From: Acidimicrobiales bacterium
GTDB lineage: Bacteria; Actinomycetota; Acidimicrobiia; Acidimicrobiales; SZUA-35
DNA length: 35,057 bases
Assembly (NCBI GenBank): GCA_013003535.1
Contig: JABDIY010000073.1
Span: forward strand, 1-35,057
Direction of reading: 5' to 3'
This document shows positions 24,554 through 31,506 of this stretch, piece after piece; position 1 is the first letter of the stretch, and each line of letters starts with the position of its first letter. The notes beneath the pieces are model-generated. The model was given only the letters and a program-made list of their open reading frames with translations. It was not told the DNA's origin and searched no databases. A program made the position numbers and the translations under genes.

Positions 24554-25414
24554 ATGAATGAGGTCGAAAACGTCGTTGCGTTGGGTGGTGGACACGGCCT
24601 GGCGGCGGCACTCACCGCAGTCCGCACCTACGCCAGGAACGTGGATGGCGTTGTCTCGGTTGCCGACGACGGTGGTTCGAGTGGGCGGTTGCGTCGGGAG
24701 CTGGGGTTGCCCGCCCCGGGCGACATTCGCCGTTGTTTGTCGGCTCTGAGCGGGTCCCGTTCGATGCTGGCTCGTTCCCTGGAACATCGGTTCCAAGCCG
24801 GTCCGTTGCAGGGTCATGCGGTGGGCAATCTGATCATCGCCGGGCTCGCCGACGCGTCGGGTGACTTCATTGCCGCGATCGCGGAAATGGAGCGACTGGT
24901 GGACGCGCAAGGTCGACTCCATCCGGCCACCACCGGTGATGTCACTCTCATGGCCGATAGCGACGTTGGTGAGATCTCGGGCCAGGTGACGATCGAGCGC
25001 GCCACCGGGATCCGAAACCTTCGGTTCACCGAATCCACGGTCACAGCGAACCCGGCGGCCGTAGAGGCCATCCGGCGGGCCGACCAGGTGGTGTTGGGAC
25101 CGGGCTCGCTTTTCACCTCGGTTCTCGCCACTGTGATCGTCCCGGAGATCCACGCCGCTTTCGAGGAAGCGAGTGGCATGAAGATCTTCGTGGCGAATAT
25201 CGCTAATGATCGGGCCGAGGCAAGAGGATTCGGGCTGCTAGAGCATCTGGATGCTCTCGCCGCTCACGGAGTAGACCCCGATGTTGTGTTGGTAGATGCG
25301 TCCTATGTAGGTGCGGGATCCATTCCTCACGCGGTCACGGCACCCCTTCGAGGACCGGACAACTGGTCCCATGATCCGCTCGCCCTCGCCGCCGCTCTCT
25401 CTGCCCTCGGTTAG
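24554..25414 (+). CDS. yvcK: YvcK family protein (gluconeogenesis factor, CofD-like fold)
   Basis: A 286-residue protein of the YvcK/CofD-like family that binds UDP-sugars in Bacillus and Mycobacterium and affects carbon use and cell-wall synthesis. Key motifs are VVALGGGHGLAAAL (8-21), VSVADDGGSSGRLRRELG, PAPGDIRRCL, GHAVGNLIIAGL, and VLGPGSLFTSVLATVIVPEI. It is somewhat shorter than the usual 310-330 residues. The gene lies directly after rapZ, as in most Gram-positive genomes. The next gene should be whiA but is gap, 60 bases downstream. The ATG has GGAA a few bases upstream. Product identity is firm, whereas its exact regulatory role is inferred from relatives. Confidence 0.95.
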   Translation: MNEVENVVALGGGHGLAAALTAVRTYARNVDGVVSVADDGGSSGRLRRELGLPAPGDIRRCLSALSGSRSMLARSLEHRFQAGPLQGHAVGNLIIAGLADASGDFIAAIAEMERLVDAQGRLHPATTGDVTLMADSDVGEISGQVTIERATGIRNLRFTESTVTANPAAVEAIRRADQVVLGPGSLFTSVLATVIVPEIHAAFEEASGMKIFVANIANDRAEARGFGLLEHLDALAAHGVDPDVVLVDASYVGAGSIPHAVTAPLRGPDNWSHDPLALAAALSALG

Positions 25415-25461
25415 GTTTCGCCCAACTCAAATCTCACCTGGGTTGCGGCGGCGAAGGCCGC

Positions 25462-25467
25462 TATCCT
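25462..25467 (+). promoter_or_regulatory. -10 box for a leaderless gap transcript
   Basis: TATCCT ends seven bases before the gap ATG (25475), with only GCCGCGC between and no ribosome-binding sequence. TANNNT at this distance predicts transcription starting at the start codon. The 60-base gap after yvcK shows no good -35 box, so the call rests on the -10 box, its spacing and the lack of a Shine-Dalgarno. Confidence 0.4.
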
Positions 25468-25474
25468 GCCGCGC

Positions 25475-26485
25475 ATGAGCATTCGCGTAGGCATTAATGG
25501 TTTCGGGCGTATTGGACGCAACTTCTTCAGGGCGGCCAAAGCGTCCGGGGCAGACATCGACTTTGTCGCCGTCAATGACCTCGGATCGCTGGAGACCATG
25601 GCTCACCTCCTCAAGTACGACAGCGTGCTCGGGGTCCTGCCGCAGGAGATCACCGCAGTCGATGGTGGCATCTCGGTTGACGGTGACGTACTCAAAGTGA
25701 TGAGTGAGCGCAGTCCGGCTGACCTGCCGTGGGGAGATCTCGGCGTCGACGTTGTCATCGAGTCCACCGGAGTGTTCAACTCCCGAGAAAAGGCCGGTCT
25801 CCACTTGGACGGTGGCGCTCCTTTCGTGATCGTCTCCGCACCATGTTCGGGGGCCGACGAAACGTTCGTCTACGGCGTGAACCACGAAGACTTCGACCCC
25901 GAGAAACACAAGGTTGTCTCCAACGCATCTTGCACCACCAATTGCTTTGTACCCATGGTGAAGGTGCTGGATGACAATTTCGGTCTGGTGCACGGTCTCA
26001 TGACCACCATCCACGCCTATACCGGCGATCAGACCACCGTGGACACCCCACACAGTGACTTGCGCCGGGCCCGCGCCGCCGCCATCAACATCATCCCTAC
26101 CTCCACCGGCGCCGCTCGGGCCACCAGCCTGGTGATGCAGAGCATGAAAGGCAAGCTCGACGGGATCGCAATGCGGGTTCCCGTGCCAACCGGATCCATT
26201 ACAGACTTCACCGCAGTGTTGGAGAAGGAAGCGAGCGCCGACGAGATCAACGCCGCGTACAAGGCCGCTGCGGAAAGCGGGCCGATGGCGTCGGTACTGG
26301 AATACACCGAGGCACCGATCGTTTCATCCGACATCGTCACATCGCCAGCGTCGTGCACCATCGACGCCGGCCTCACCACCACCATCGGAACACTGGTGAA
26401 GGTGGCCGGTTGGTATGACAACGAGTGGGGTTACTCCAACCGCTTGGTGGATATGGCCTTGATAGTCGGCGGCGCCAACAAGTAA
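25475..26485 (+). CDS. gap: glyceraldehyde-3-phosphate dehydrogenase, type I
   Basis: A 336-residue tetrameric glycolytic enzyme that oxidises glyceraldehyde 3-phosphate to 1,3-bisphosphoglycerate. The N-terminus has the NAD-binding VGINGFGRIGRN, and AVNDL carries the acidic residue that favours NAD over NADP. The catalytic cysteine is Cys153 in SNASCTTNC, the base lies in TTIHAYTGDQ, and the phosphate-binding stretch is PTSTGAARA. WYDNEWGYSNR closes the sequence. It begins the glycolytic run gap-pgk-tpiA. There is no Shine-Dalgarno, and a -10-like TATCCT sits directly upstream, so it may be read from a leaderless mRNA. A long perfect hairpin lies between it and pgk. Confidence 0.98.
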   Translation: MSIRVGINGFGRIGRNFFRAAKASGADIDFVAVNDLGSLETMAHLLKYDSVLGVLPQEITAVDGGISVDGDVLKVMSERSPADLPWGDLGVDVVIESTGVFNSREKAGLHLDGGAPFVIVSAPCSGADETFVYGVNHEDFDPEKHKVVSNASCTTNCFVPMVKVLDDNFGLVHGLMTTIHAYTGDQTTVDTPHSDLRRARAAAINIIPTSTGAARATSLVMQSMKGKLDGIAMRVPVPTGSITDFTAVLEKEASADEINAAYKAAAESGPMASVLEYTEAPIVSSDIVTSPASCTIDAGLTTTIGTLVKVAGWYDNEWGYSNRLVDMALIVGGANK

Positions 26486-26495
26486 CGCAGCGCTA

Positions 26496-26547
26496 GGGAC
26501 AGGCTCCAACGTTGCGGCCACAGCGGCGCAACGTTGGAGCCTGTCCC
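26496..26547. repeat. perfect 21-bp inverted repeat between gap and pgk
   Basis: Arms 26496-26516 (starting GGGACAGGCTCC) and 26527-26547 (ending GGAGCCTGTCCC) are exact reverse complements around a 10-base loop. Each arm also holds the self-complementary octamer CAACGTTG. No T-tract follows, and the pgk Shine-Dalgarno (GAGGAG) starts about 12 bases later, so a simple rho-independent terminator is unlikely. It could be an mRNA-stabilising or processing stem that sets gap against pgk levels, or one copy of a dispersed palindromic element. No second copy was seen in this window. Confidence 0.85.
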
Positions 26548-26570
26548 GGTTGTTGCGATGAGGAGTCAAC

Positions 26571-27686
26571 ATGATCAACGGTGTCCCTGAACTGGAAGAT
26601 CTCGGTGATGTCACCGGCAAGAACGTTTTAGTCCGGGTGGACTTCAACGTCCCGGTGCGCAACGGTGAGATCACCGACGATCTTCGCATTCGCGCCGCTC
26701 TACCAACGTTGAAATGGTTGGTCGATCGAGGCGCCAATGTCACGGCGTGCTCACACCTCGGTCGGCCGAAGGGAACACCGAACCCGGAATTTTCGATGGA
26801 ACCTGTGAGGCAACGACTGGCCACTTTGGCGCCCGGAGTCAAGTTGCTCGAGAACCTCCGGTTCAACCCGGGGGAGACCAGCAACGACCCGGCGTTCGTG
26901 GCTGAACTGGTGGCGGGCCAGGACCTGTATGTGAACGACGCATTTGGGGCATCACACCGGGAACACGCCAGCATCGTGGGCCCACCCCAGACACTCCCTT
27001 CTGCAGCCGGTCGGCTCTTAGCCAAGGAGGTTGACGTTCTCCTCGGCATCCGTAACCAACCCCGCCGCCCGTTTGTGGGAATCATGGGCGGTGCCAAGAT
27101 CAGCGACAAACTGAGCGTTGTGGAAGCCTTACTTGGGGTTGTTGATCAGCTCATCATCGGTGGTGGTATGGCCTACACGTTCTTGGCCTCTCAGGGGCAC
27201 AGCGTCGGAGACTCGCTCCTTGAAGAAGACATGATCGAGACCTGCGGTGCGCTGCTGAAGAGCGGGAGCTCCCTGGTGCTGCCCCACGACACCACCGTCC
27301 TCGTTGGTGGGAAACTCTTTGATCCCGATGCTGGGGGAGAGGTGCGGCAGATGGGTGTGGATATCCCGCCAGGAGCGATGGGTGTCGACATCGGTCCGGG
27401 CTCGGCGGCTGCCTTCACCGACATTATCAGTGAGGCCGGAACCGTTCTGTGGAACGGGCCGATGGGTGTGTTTGAGGATCCGCGCTTCGAGGCCGGCACT
27501 CGCACCGTGGCTGAAGCGATGGCAGAGAGCAAAGCCTTCACCGTTGTCGGCGGCGGTGACTCTGCTGCTGCGGCAAAGCAGTTCGGCTTCGACGGGGACA
27601 TGGACCATGTCTCCACCGGTGGCGGCGCATCACTGGAACTCATCGAACAAGGCGACCTCCCCGGTTTAGAGGCGCTCCGAGACTGA
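26571..27686 (+). CDS. pgk: phosphoglycerate kinase
   Basis: A 371-residue monomeric kinase that makes ATP from 1,3-bisphosphoglycerate. Present are VRVDFNVPV (about 21-29), the substrate-binding SHLGRPKG, LLENLRFNPGE, the hinge/nucleotide region MGGAKISDK, NGPMGVFE and the glycine-rich VGGGDSAAAAKQFG. It is shorter than the usual 390-400 residues, with compact loops in both domains but no missing motif. GAGGAG stands a few bases before the ATG. It lies 85 bases after gap, across the large hairpin, and about 150 bases before tpiA. Identity is certain. Confidence 0.98.
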   Translation: MINGVPELEDLGDVTGKNVLVRVDFNVPVRNGEITDDLRIRAALPTLKWLVDRGANVTACSHLGRPKGTPNPEFSMEPVRQRLATLAPGVKLLENLRFNPGETSNDPAFVAELVAGQDLYVNDAFGASHREHASIVGPPQTLPSAAGRLLAKEVDVLLGIRNQPRRPFVGIMGGAKISDKLSVVEALLGVVDQLIIGGGMAYTFLASQGHSVGDSLLEEDMIETCGALLKSGSSLVLPHDTTVLVGGKLFDPDAGGEVRQMGVDIPPGAMGVDIGPGSAAAFTDIISEAGTVLWNGPMGVFEDPRFEAGTRTVAEAMAESKAFTVVGGGDSAAAAKQFGFDGDMDHVSTGGGASLELIEQGDLPGLEALRD

Positions 27687-27698
27687 TTCCGCTCGCCC

Positions 27699-27839
27699 AT
27701 GAGTAGGATTCGCAATCCACAGCTAGAGGCTGCGGAGGGACGGAGCAGCACCTTGAACATATTCAGATTGATTGAGCGGAGCGAGACCGAAGCGACCCTT
27801 CGTGAGGAACGAACGAAGGCGAGCGGAGGCATGTCATGA
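27699..27839 (+). CDS. possible 46-residue small ORF coupled to tpiA
   Basis: An ATG at 27699 opens 46 codons that end in a TGA overlapping the tpiA ATG by four bases (ATGA), like the real coupled pairs in this window. The product would be very hydrophilic: Arg and Glu make up much of its second half (RSETEATLREERTKA). No Shine-Dalgarno precedes the ATG. The DNA beneath is dominated by short GAGCG/GCGAG-type repeats and a 7-bp stem (CCTTCGT...ACGAAGG), which may be non-coding leader sequence that happens to stay open. It resembles no family I know. I consider it possible rather than likely. Confidence 0.25.
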   Translation: MSRIRNPQLEAAEGRSSTLNIFRLIERSETEATLREERTKASGGMS

Positions 27840-28609
27840 GAAAACCACTGATTAGCGGGAACTGGAAGATGCACCTCAATCACTTTGAGGCCATGAAACT
27901 CATCCAGGAGATGAGTTACAAGATCACCGGTGATGATGTGGACGTAGTGGACGTCTCCGTACACCCTCCGTTCACCGATCTCCGCACGGTTCAGACCGTG
28001 ATCGACTCGGACAAGTTGCCGTTCTTCCTCGGAGCCCAGCACTGTCACTATGAAGAAAAGGGTGCGTTCACGGGTGAAATCGCGCCCTCGATGCTTGCCA
28101 AATTGAACGTGACCTACGTGATCACCGGGCACAGCGAGCGTCGCGAAGTCTTTGGCGAGACCGACGAAATGGTCAATTTGAAAACAAAAGCGATTTTGGC
28201 TACAGGTATGACCCCCATCGTGTGTGTTGGAGAAACTCTCCAAGAACGCGACGCAGGTGACGCCGAAGCCAAGATCGGATCGCAGGTTCAAGCAGCGCTC
28301 ACGGGCCTTAGTGCTGAACAGGTGGGTAGCTTGGTGATCGCCTATGAACCGATCTGGGCCATAGGCACTGGACGCACCGCCTCGGCTGAGGATGCCCAGG
28401 CCATGTGCCACCATGTTCGGGCCGGTGTACAGGGAATATACGGTGACGAAGCGGCTCAGAGCGTGAGAATTCAATACGGTGGTTCGGTGAAACCCGCGAA
28501 CGCCAGGGAACTGTTGACTCAACCCGACATCGACGGCGCGTTGGTTGGCGGAGCGTCGCTGGACGCCGACGATTTTTCCCGAATCGTGCAGTACCGGCTA
28601 GCCGACTGA
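27836..28609 (+). CDS. tpiA: triosephosphate isomerase
   Basis: A 257-residue (beta/alpha)8-barrel enzyme that interconverts dihydroxyacetone phosphate and glyceraldehyde 3-phosphate. The catalytic residues are in place: Lys11 in GNWKMH, His99 in ITGHSERR and Glu171 in AYEPIWAIGTG, which also opens the flexible loop 6. The phosphate-binding YGGSVKP and GALVGGASL follow. GGAGG lies six bases before the ATG at 27836. The gene completes the gap-pgk-tpiA group. In Streptomyces and related genomes secG follows soon after; here a peptide transporter operon lies between. Confidence 0.98.
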   Translation: MRKPLISGNWKMHLNHFEAMKLIQEMSYKITGDDVDVVDVSVHPPFTDLRTVQTVIDSDKLPFFLGAQHCHYEEKGAFTGEIAPSMLAKLNVTYVITGHSERREVFGETDEMVNLKTKAILATGMTPIVCVGETLQERDAGDAEAKIGSQVQAALTGLSAEQVGSLVIAYEPIWAIGTGRTASAEDAQAMCHHVRAGVQGIYGDEAAQSVRIQYGGSVKPANARELLTQPDIDGALVGGASLDADDFSRIVQYRLAD

Positions 28610-28708
28610 GTCTGTCCACGGTTCGGAACTGTCTGCAGCAGTGCAAGCTGTGATCATTTCCGAGGTGTGACATTCGTTGGGGTGACAGGCGCAGCGTGAG
28701 ATCCCCTC

Positions 28709-28744
28709 TATTCTTTCTTGAGTTGCGCGGTCATCACCGACCGC
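28709..28744 (+). promoter_or_regulatory. candidate promoter and leader hairpin of the peptide transporter operon
   Basis: The 155 bases between tpiA and the binding-protein gene hold a TATTCT -10-like hexamer (28709-28714) without a convincing -35 box. Just downstream is an inverted repeat GCGGTC-ATCACC-GACCGC (28727-28744), ending seven bases before the Shine-Dalgarno GAGGAG (28752-28757). Transcribed from that -10, the repeat would form a small hairpin in the leader, or could bind a regulator as DNA. Both functions are inferred. Confidence 0.35.
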
Positions 28745-28764
28745 CAAACCTGAGGAGAGTAACT

Positions 28765-30456
28765 ATGAAACCAAGCAAGATCGCCAGCCTTCTGGCGCTG
28801 CTGTTTGCTTTCGCACTGGTCGCCGCCGCTTGCGGTAGCGATGATCCAGTTGCGAGTAGCGACGACAGCGTGGAGACCGACGGAACCGCAACCGACGATG
28901 ACGGCGCCGCCACCGACGACGGGGAACCCGCCGACGACAGTGCCGCCACTGACGATGGCGAGATGTCCGAAGACTTCACCGTCAGCCAGGGCATCGTTGA
29001 GCCCTCCTTCATCGATTCGTTCAACATTCAGGACTCCGAGGGTTTCGAAGTTGGCCGTCTGATCTTCGATGGTCTTACCGATTTCGATAGCGACCTGAAG
29101 GCCATTCCGGCCGTGGCCGAGAGTTGGGATCACGAGGACTTCACCGTCTGGACCTTCAACCTCAAGCCCGGTACTACGTTCCACAACGGCGAAACCGTCA
29201 CCGCCCAGAGCTTCATCAACGCCTTCACTTACTTGGCCAGCCCCGATGCTGCCTCCGACGTGAGCTACTACGGCGATGTTGCCGGTATCGAAGGCTTCGG
29301 CGATGTGGCCTCTGGAGATGCCACCGAGATCTCTGGTCTCTCGGCACCTGATGACAACACGCTTGTGATCACGTTGAGTAGTTCAAACGCCCTTTTGCCC
29401 AGCATCATTGCGCACCCGGCGTTCTCGCCCCGTTCCGAAGCTGCCATGGCCGATCCGGCTGCCAGCCTGGAGACCCCCATCGGAAACGGTCCGTACAAGA
29501 TGGTGGGCCCGTGGGAACACAACGTGTCCATCTCGTTGGAACGCTTCGAGGATTACTACGGCACCCCCGGCAATCCTTCCGCGGTTGATTTCCTCATCTT
29601 CGATTCGCTCGACACCATGTACCTCGAAGTGCAGGCCGGCACGCTGGACATCACCGACGTTCCCGCCGAGCAGATCGAAGCTGCGGCCGCTGAATTCGGT
29701 GACCGCAACATCGAGGTCTCGATTGGCGCCTACAACTACCTCGGGTTCCCCGTCAACACAGCCCCGTACGACAACGCCGATCTTCGCAAGGCGCTGAGCA
29801 TGGCGATCGATCGCGAAGCCATCACCCAGCAAATCTTTGCCGGCACTCGTGACCCGGCCGATGGTTTCTACCCGGGCCTCGCCCCCGGTGGTTCCGCTGG
29901 CCTCTGCACCAACTGCGTCTATGACGTCGAGGCTGCGAAGACGCTCTTCGAGTCCGCCGGTGGTATTCCGGGCGACAAGGTCACGGTCTACTTCAACTCC
30001 GGCTCCGGGCATGAGGACTGGATTCAAGCGGTTGCCAACAACTGGAACCAAGCCTTCGGAATCGAAGCCGAGTTCATCGGTCAAGAGTTCGCTCCCTACC
30101 TCGACTTTGTCCAGGGTGGCGAAATCGACGGTCCCTTCCGGCTCGGCTGGGGTTGGGATTACCCGCACGCCGTCGGTTTCCTCGAGCCCCTCTTCAAGAC
30201 CGGCTCCACCGACAACCTGAGCGGATTCAGCAACGCTGACTTCGATGCTGCGCTTGCGGAGTTCCGTGCTCTTGAGGACCCAGTGAGCCCCGAGGCCGAG
30301 GCGCTTATCGTTCAAATGAGCGAGGTCCTCAACGAAGAAATGCCGGTCATGCCGATGTTCTTCAGCCGGGGCCAGATCGTCCACACTGACCGAATCACCA
30401 ACGTGAACCTCACCGCATTCGACTATGTCGAAATGGAGAAGATCACTCTGAAGTAA
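28765..30456 (+). CDS. oligopeptide-type ABC transporter substrate-binding lipoprotein
   Basis: A 563-residue family-5 extracellular solute-binding protein (OppA/DppA type). A lipoprotein signal peptide ends in VAAAC with Cys23 as the lipidation site. An acidic, Thr/Asp/Ala-rich linker (about 26-70) follows, then the binding domain, with WTFNLKPGTTFHNGETVTA, GNGPYKMVGPW and a late FFSRGQIVHTDRITNVN. It captures peptides or similar solutes outside and delivers them to the permease pair encoded downstream. ATG 28765 has GAGGAG seven bases upstream; the earlier in-frame ATG-like reading from 28696 adds a leader without such a site. Two hairpins follow the stop, which may raise its expression over the permeases. 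Ligand unknown. Confidence 0.95.
   Translation: MKPSKIASLLALLFAFALVAAACGSDDPVASSDDSVETDGTATDDDGAATDDGEPADDSAATDDGEMSEDFTVSQGIVEPSFIDSFNIQDSEGFEVGRLIFDGLTDFDSDLKAIPAVAESWDHEDFTVWTFNLKPGTTFHNGETVTAQSFINAFTYLASPDAASDVSYYGDVAGIEGFGDVASGDATEISGLSAPDDNTLVITLSSSNALLPSIIAHPAFSPRSEAAMADPAASLETPIGNGPYKMVGPWEHNVSISLERFEDYYGTPGNPSAVDFLIFDSLDTMYLEVQAGTLDITDVPAEQIEAAAAEFGDRNIEVSIGAYNYLGFPVNTAPYDNADLRKALSMAIDREAITQQIFAGTRDPADGFYPGLAPGGSAGLCTNCVYDVEAAKTLFESAGGIPGDKVTVYFNSGSGHEDWIQAVANNWNQAFGIEAEFIGQEFAPYLDFVQGGEIDGPFRLGWGWDYPHAVGFLEPLFKTGSTDNLSGFSNADFDAALAEFRALEDPVSPEAEALIVQMSEVLNEEMPVMPMFFSRGQIVHTDRITNVNLTAFDYVEMEKITLK
28858..28965 (+). repeat. imperfect acidic repeat in the lipoprotein linker
   Basis: Residues 32-67 of the binding lipoprotein are almost wholly Asp, Glu, Thr, Ala, Gly and Ser. 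The unit AATDDGE occurs twice (48-54 and 60-66), with looser copies TATDDDG and PADDS between and before. The DNA is a matching run of GCC-ACC-GAC-GAC codons. It probably serves as a flexible, charged spacer between the membrane anchor and the binding domain, and such runs vary in length between strains by slippage. Confidence 0.7.
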
Positions 30457-30471
30457 GAAATAGGTGAATGT

Positions 30472-30491
30472 GATCGCCCTGCCGGGCGGTC
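30472..30491 (+). terminator. first hairpin after binding-protein gene
   Basis: GATCGCCC (30472-30479) and GGGCGGTC (30484-30491) pair over a four-base loop, with one G-U pair in RNA. It begins 15 bases after the stop of the binding-protein gene. No T-run follows directly, so it more likely guards the 3' end of the upstream message or acts together with the second, larger stem. Confidence 0.45.
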
Positions 30492-30498
30492 ATCTTCG

Positions 30499-30550
30499 AT
30501 ACGGTTTCGGGGTCGGAGCGCTTTCAGCGCCCGGCCCCGTTCCGTATTTT
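30499..30550 (+). terminator. large stem-loop with T-run: attenuator between binding protein and permease genes
   Basis: ATACGG (30499-30504) pairs with CCGTAT (30542-30547). Inside it GGGGTCGG pairs with CCGGCCCC (one G-U), and GCGCT with AGCGC over a TTC loop, giving a nearly continuous stem of about 20 pairs. TTTT overlaps and follows the 3' arm (30547-30550). It lies between the binding-protein stop (30456) and the permease TTG (30577). Partial termination here would give more binding protein than membrane components, a pattern common in peptide transporters. Strength is inferred. Confidence 0.6.
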
Positions 30551-30576
30551 CGCTCCAACCGACTACGAGATCCACA

Positions 30577-31506
30577 TTGCTCAGATACACCATCAGACGA
30601 GTTCTTCAGATCATCCCGGTGTTCTTCATTGCAACTCTGCTGATATTTATCGTGATCCGTGCGCTTCCCGGCGATCCGATCCGGGCCATTGGCGGCGAGC
30701 GCACCATGCCTGCTGCCACGCGCGAAGCCCTCATCCAGCGCTACAACCTCGACAAGTCCTTGCCCGAGCAATACGTGCTCTACATGAAAGGTCTCATTCT
30801 GGAGGCGGATATGGGCGAGAGTTACGCCCAGCGTCGTCAGGTCAACGACATCTTCCTCGAGGCGCTGCCTCGGACAGCGCGCCTGGCCGGACTGGCTGTG
30901 CTCTTCCAGGCCCTGATGGGAATCCCACTTGGTATTTGGGTTGCGGTAAAGAAAGACTCAGCGATCGACAGCATCGTTCTCGTTTCCACAATCTTCATGC
31001 TGTCGTTACCCGTTTTCCTTTTGGGATCCTTGGCGCAAGTTTTCCTCGGCGTCCGCTGGGGGATCTTTCCGATATCGGGCGTCAATGACGGACTCAAGTC
31101 CTACATCATGCCCTCAATGGTTATCGCCGTTTCCTTGATGGCCAGCATCATTCGGCTCATGCGGGGCAGTTTGCTGGACACCTTTCGAGAGGACTACCTC
31201 CGCACGGCAAAAGCAAAAGGACTTGGCCGTGGTCGGGTCTTCGGGATTCACGCGTTGCGCAATGCCATGATCCCCGTGATCACCGTGTTGGGGATCGACT
31301 TGGGGGCCTTGCTCGGCGGCACCATCGTGACCGAGGCAATTTTCAACATCCCCGGCATCGGTTTCCAGATCACCCAGGCCATTATCTTGCGTGACAACAC
31401 GATCGTGATCGGGGTGGCCACCTTCCTGGTGATCGCCTACATGATGATCAACCTGGTGGTGGACTTACTCTACGCCGTTCTCGACCCCAGGATCCGATAC
31501 GAATGA
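30577..31506 (+). CDS. oppB: peptide ABC transporter permease, OppB/DppB type
   Basis: A 309-residue inner-membrane permease. The N-terminus LRYTIRRVLQIIPVFF is the first TM helix typical of OppB/DppB, followed by RALPGDP, an extracellular loop, then five further helices. The cytoplasmic EAA-type loop reads DYLRTAKAKGLGRGRVFGIHALRNA and docks on the ATPases. The start is TTG 30577, since no ATG or GTG fits the conserved N-terminus; a ribosome-binding site is weak. It follows the binding-protein gene after 120 bases containing two hairpins, and its stop overlaps the next permease by ATGA. Whether the substrate is peptides, nickel or another solute is not decidable from this chain; the symbol reflects family and order only. 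Confidence 0.94.
   Translation: MLRYTIRRVLQIIPVFFIATLLIFIVIRALPGDPIRAIGGERTMPAATREALIQRYNLDKSLPEQYVLYMKGLILEADMGESYAQRRQVNDIFLEALPRTARLAGLAVLFQALMGIPLGIWVAVKKDSAIDSIVLVSTIFMLSLPVFLLGSLAQVFLGVRWGIFPISGVNDGLKSYIMPSMVIAVSLMASIIRLMRGSLLDTFREDYLRTAKAKGLGRGRVFGIHALRNAMIPVITVLGIDLGALLGGTIVTEAIFNIPGIGFQITQAIILRDNTIVIGVATFLVIAYMMINLVVDLLYAVLDPRIRYE

Noticed and set aside
26496-26547. Intrinsic terminator between gap and pgk
   Set aside because: The stem is strong but is followed by GGTTGTTGCG and not by a T-run, and pgk starts right after, so it is listed as a repeat instead.
27191-28522. 443-codon reverse-strand ORF across pgk and tpiA
   Set aside because: It lies antisense to two certain glycolytic genes and its translation shows no domain or membrane pattern; it is a codon-bias shadow.
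28858-28965. CRISPR-like or microsatellite array
   Set aside because: The repeats are short, degenerate and in frame, and they encode a normal acidic lipoprotein linker.
29383-30384. 333-codon reverse-strand ORF inside the binding-protein gene
   Set aside because: Wholly antisense to a well-supported lipoprotein; the valine- and glycine-rich translation reflects complementary codons.
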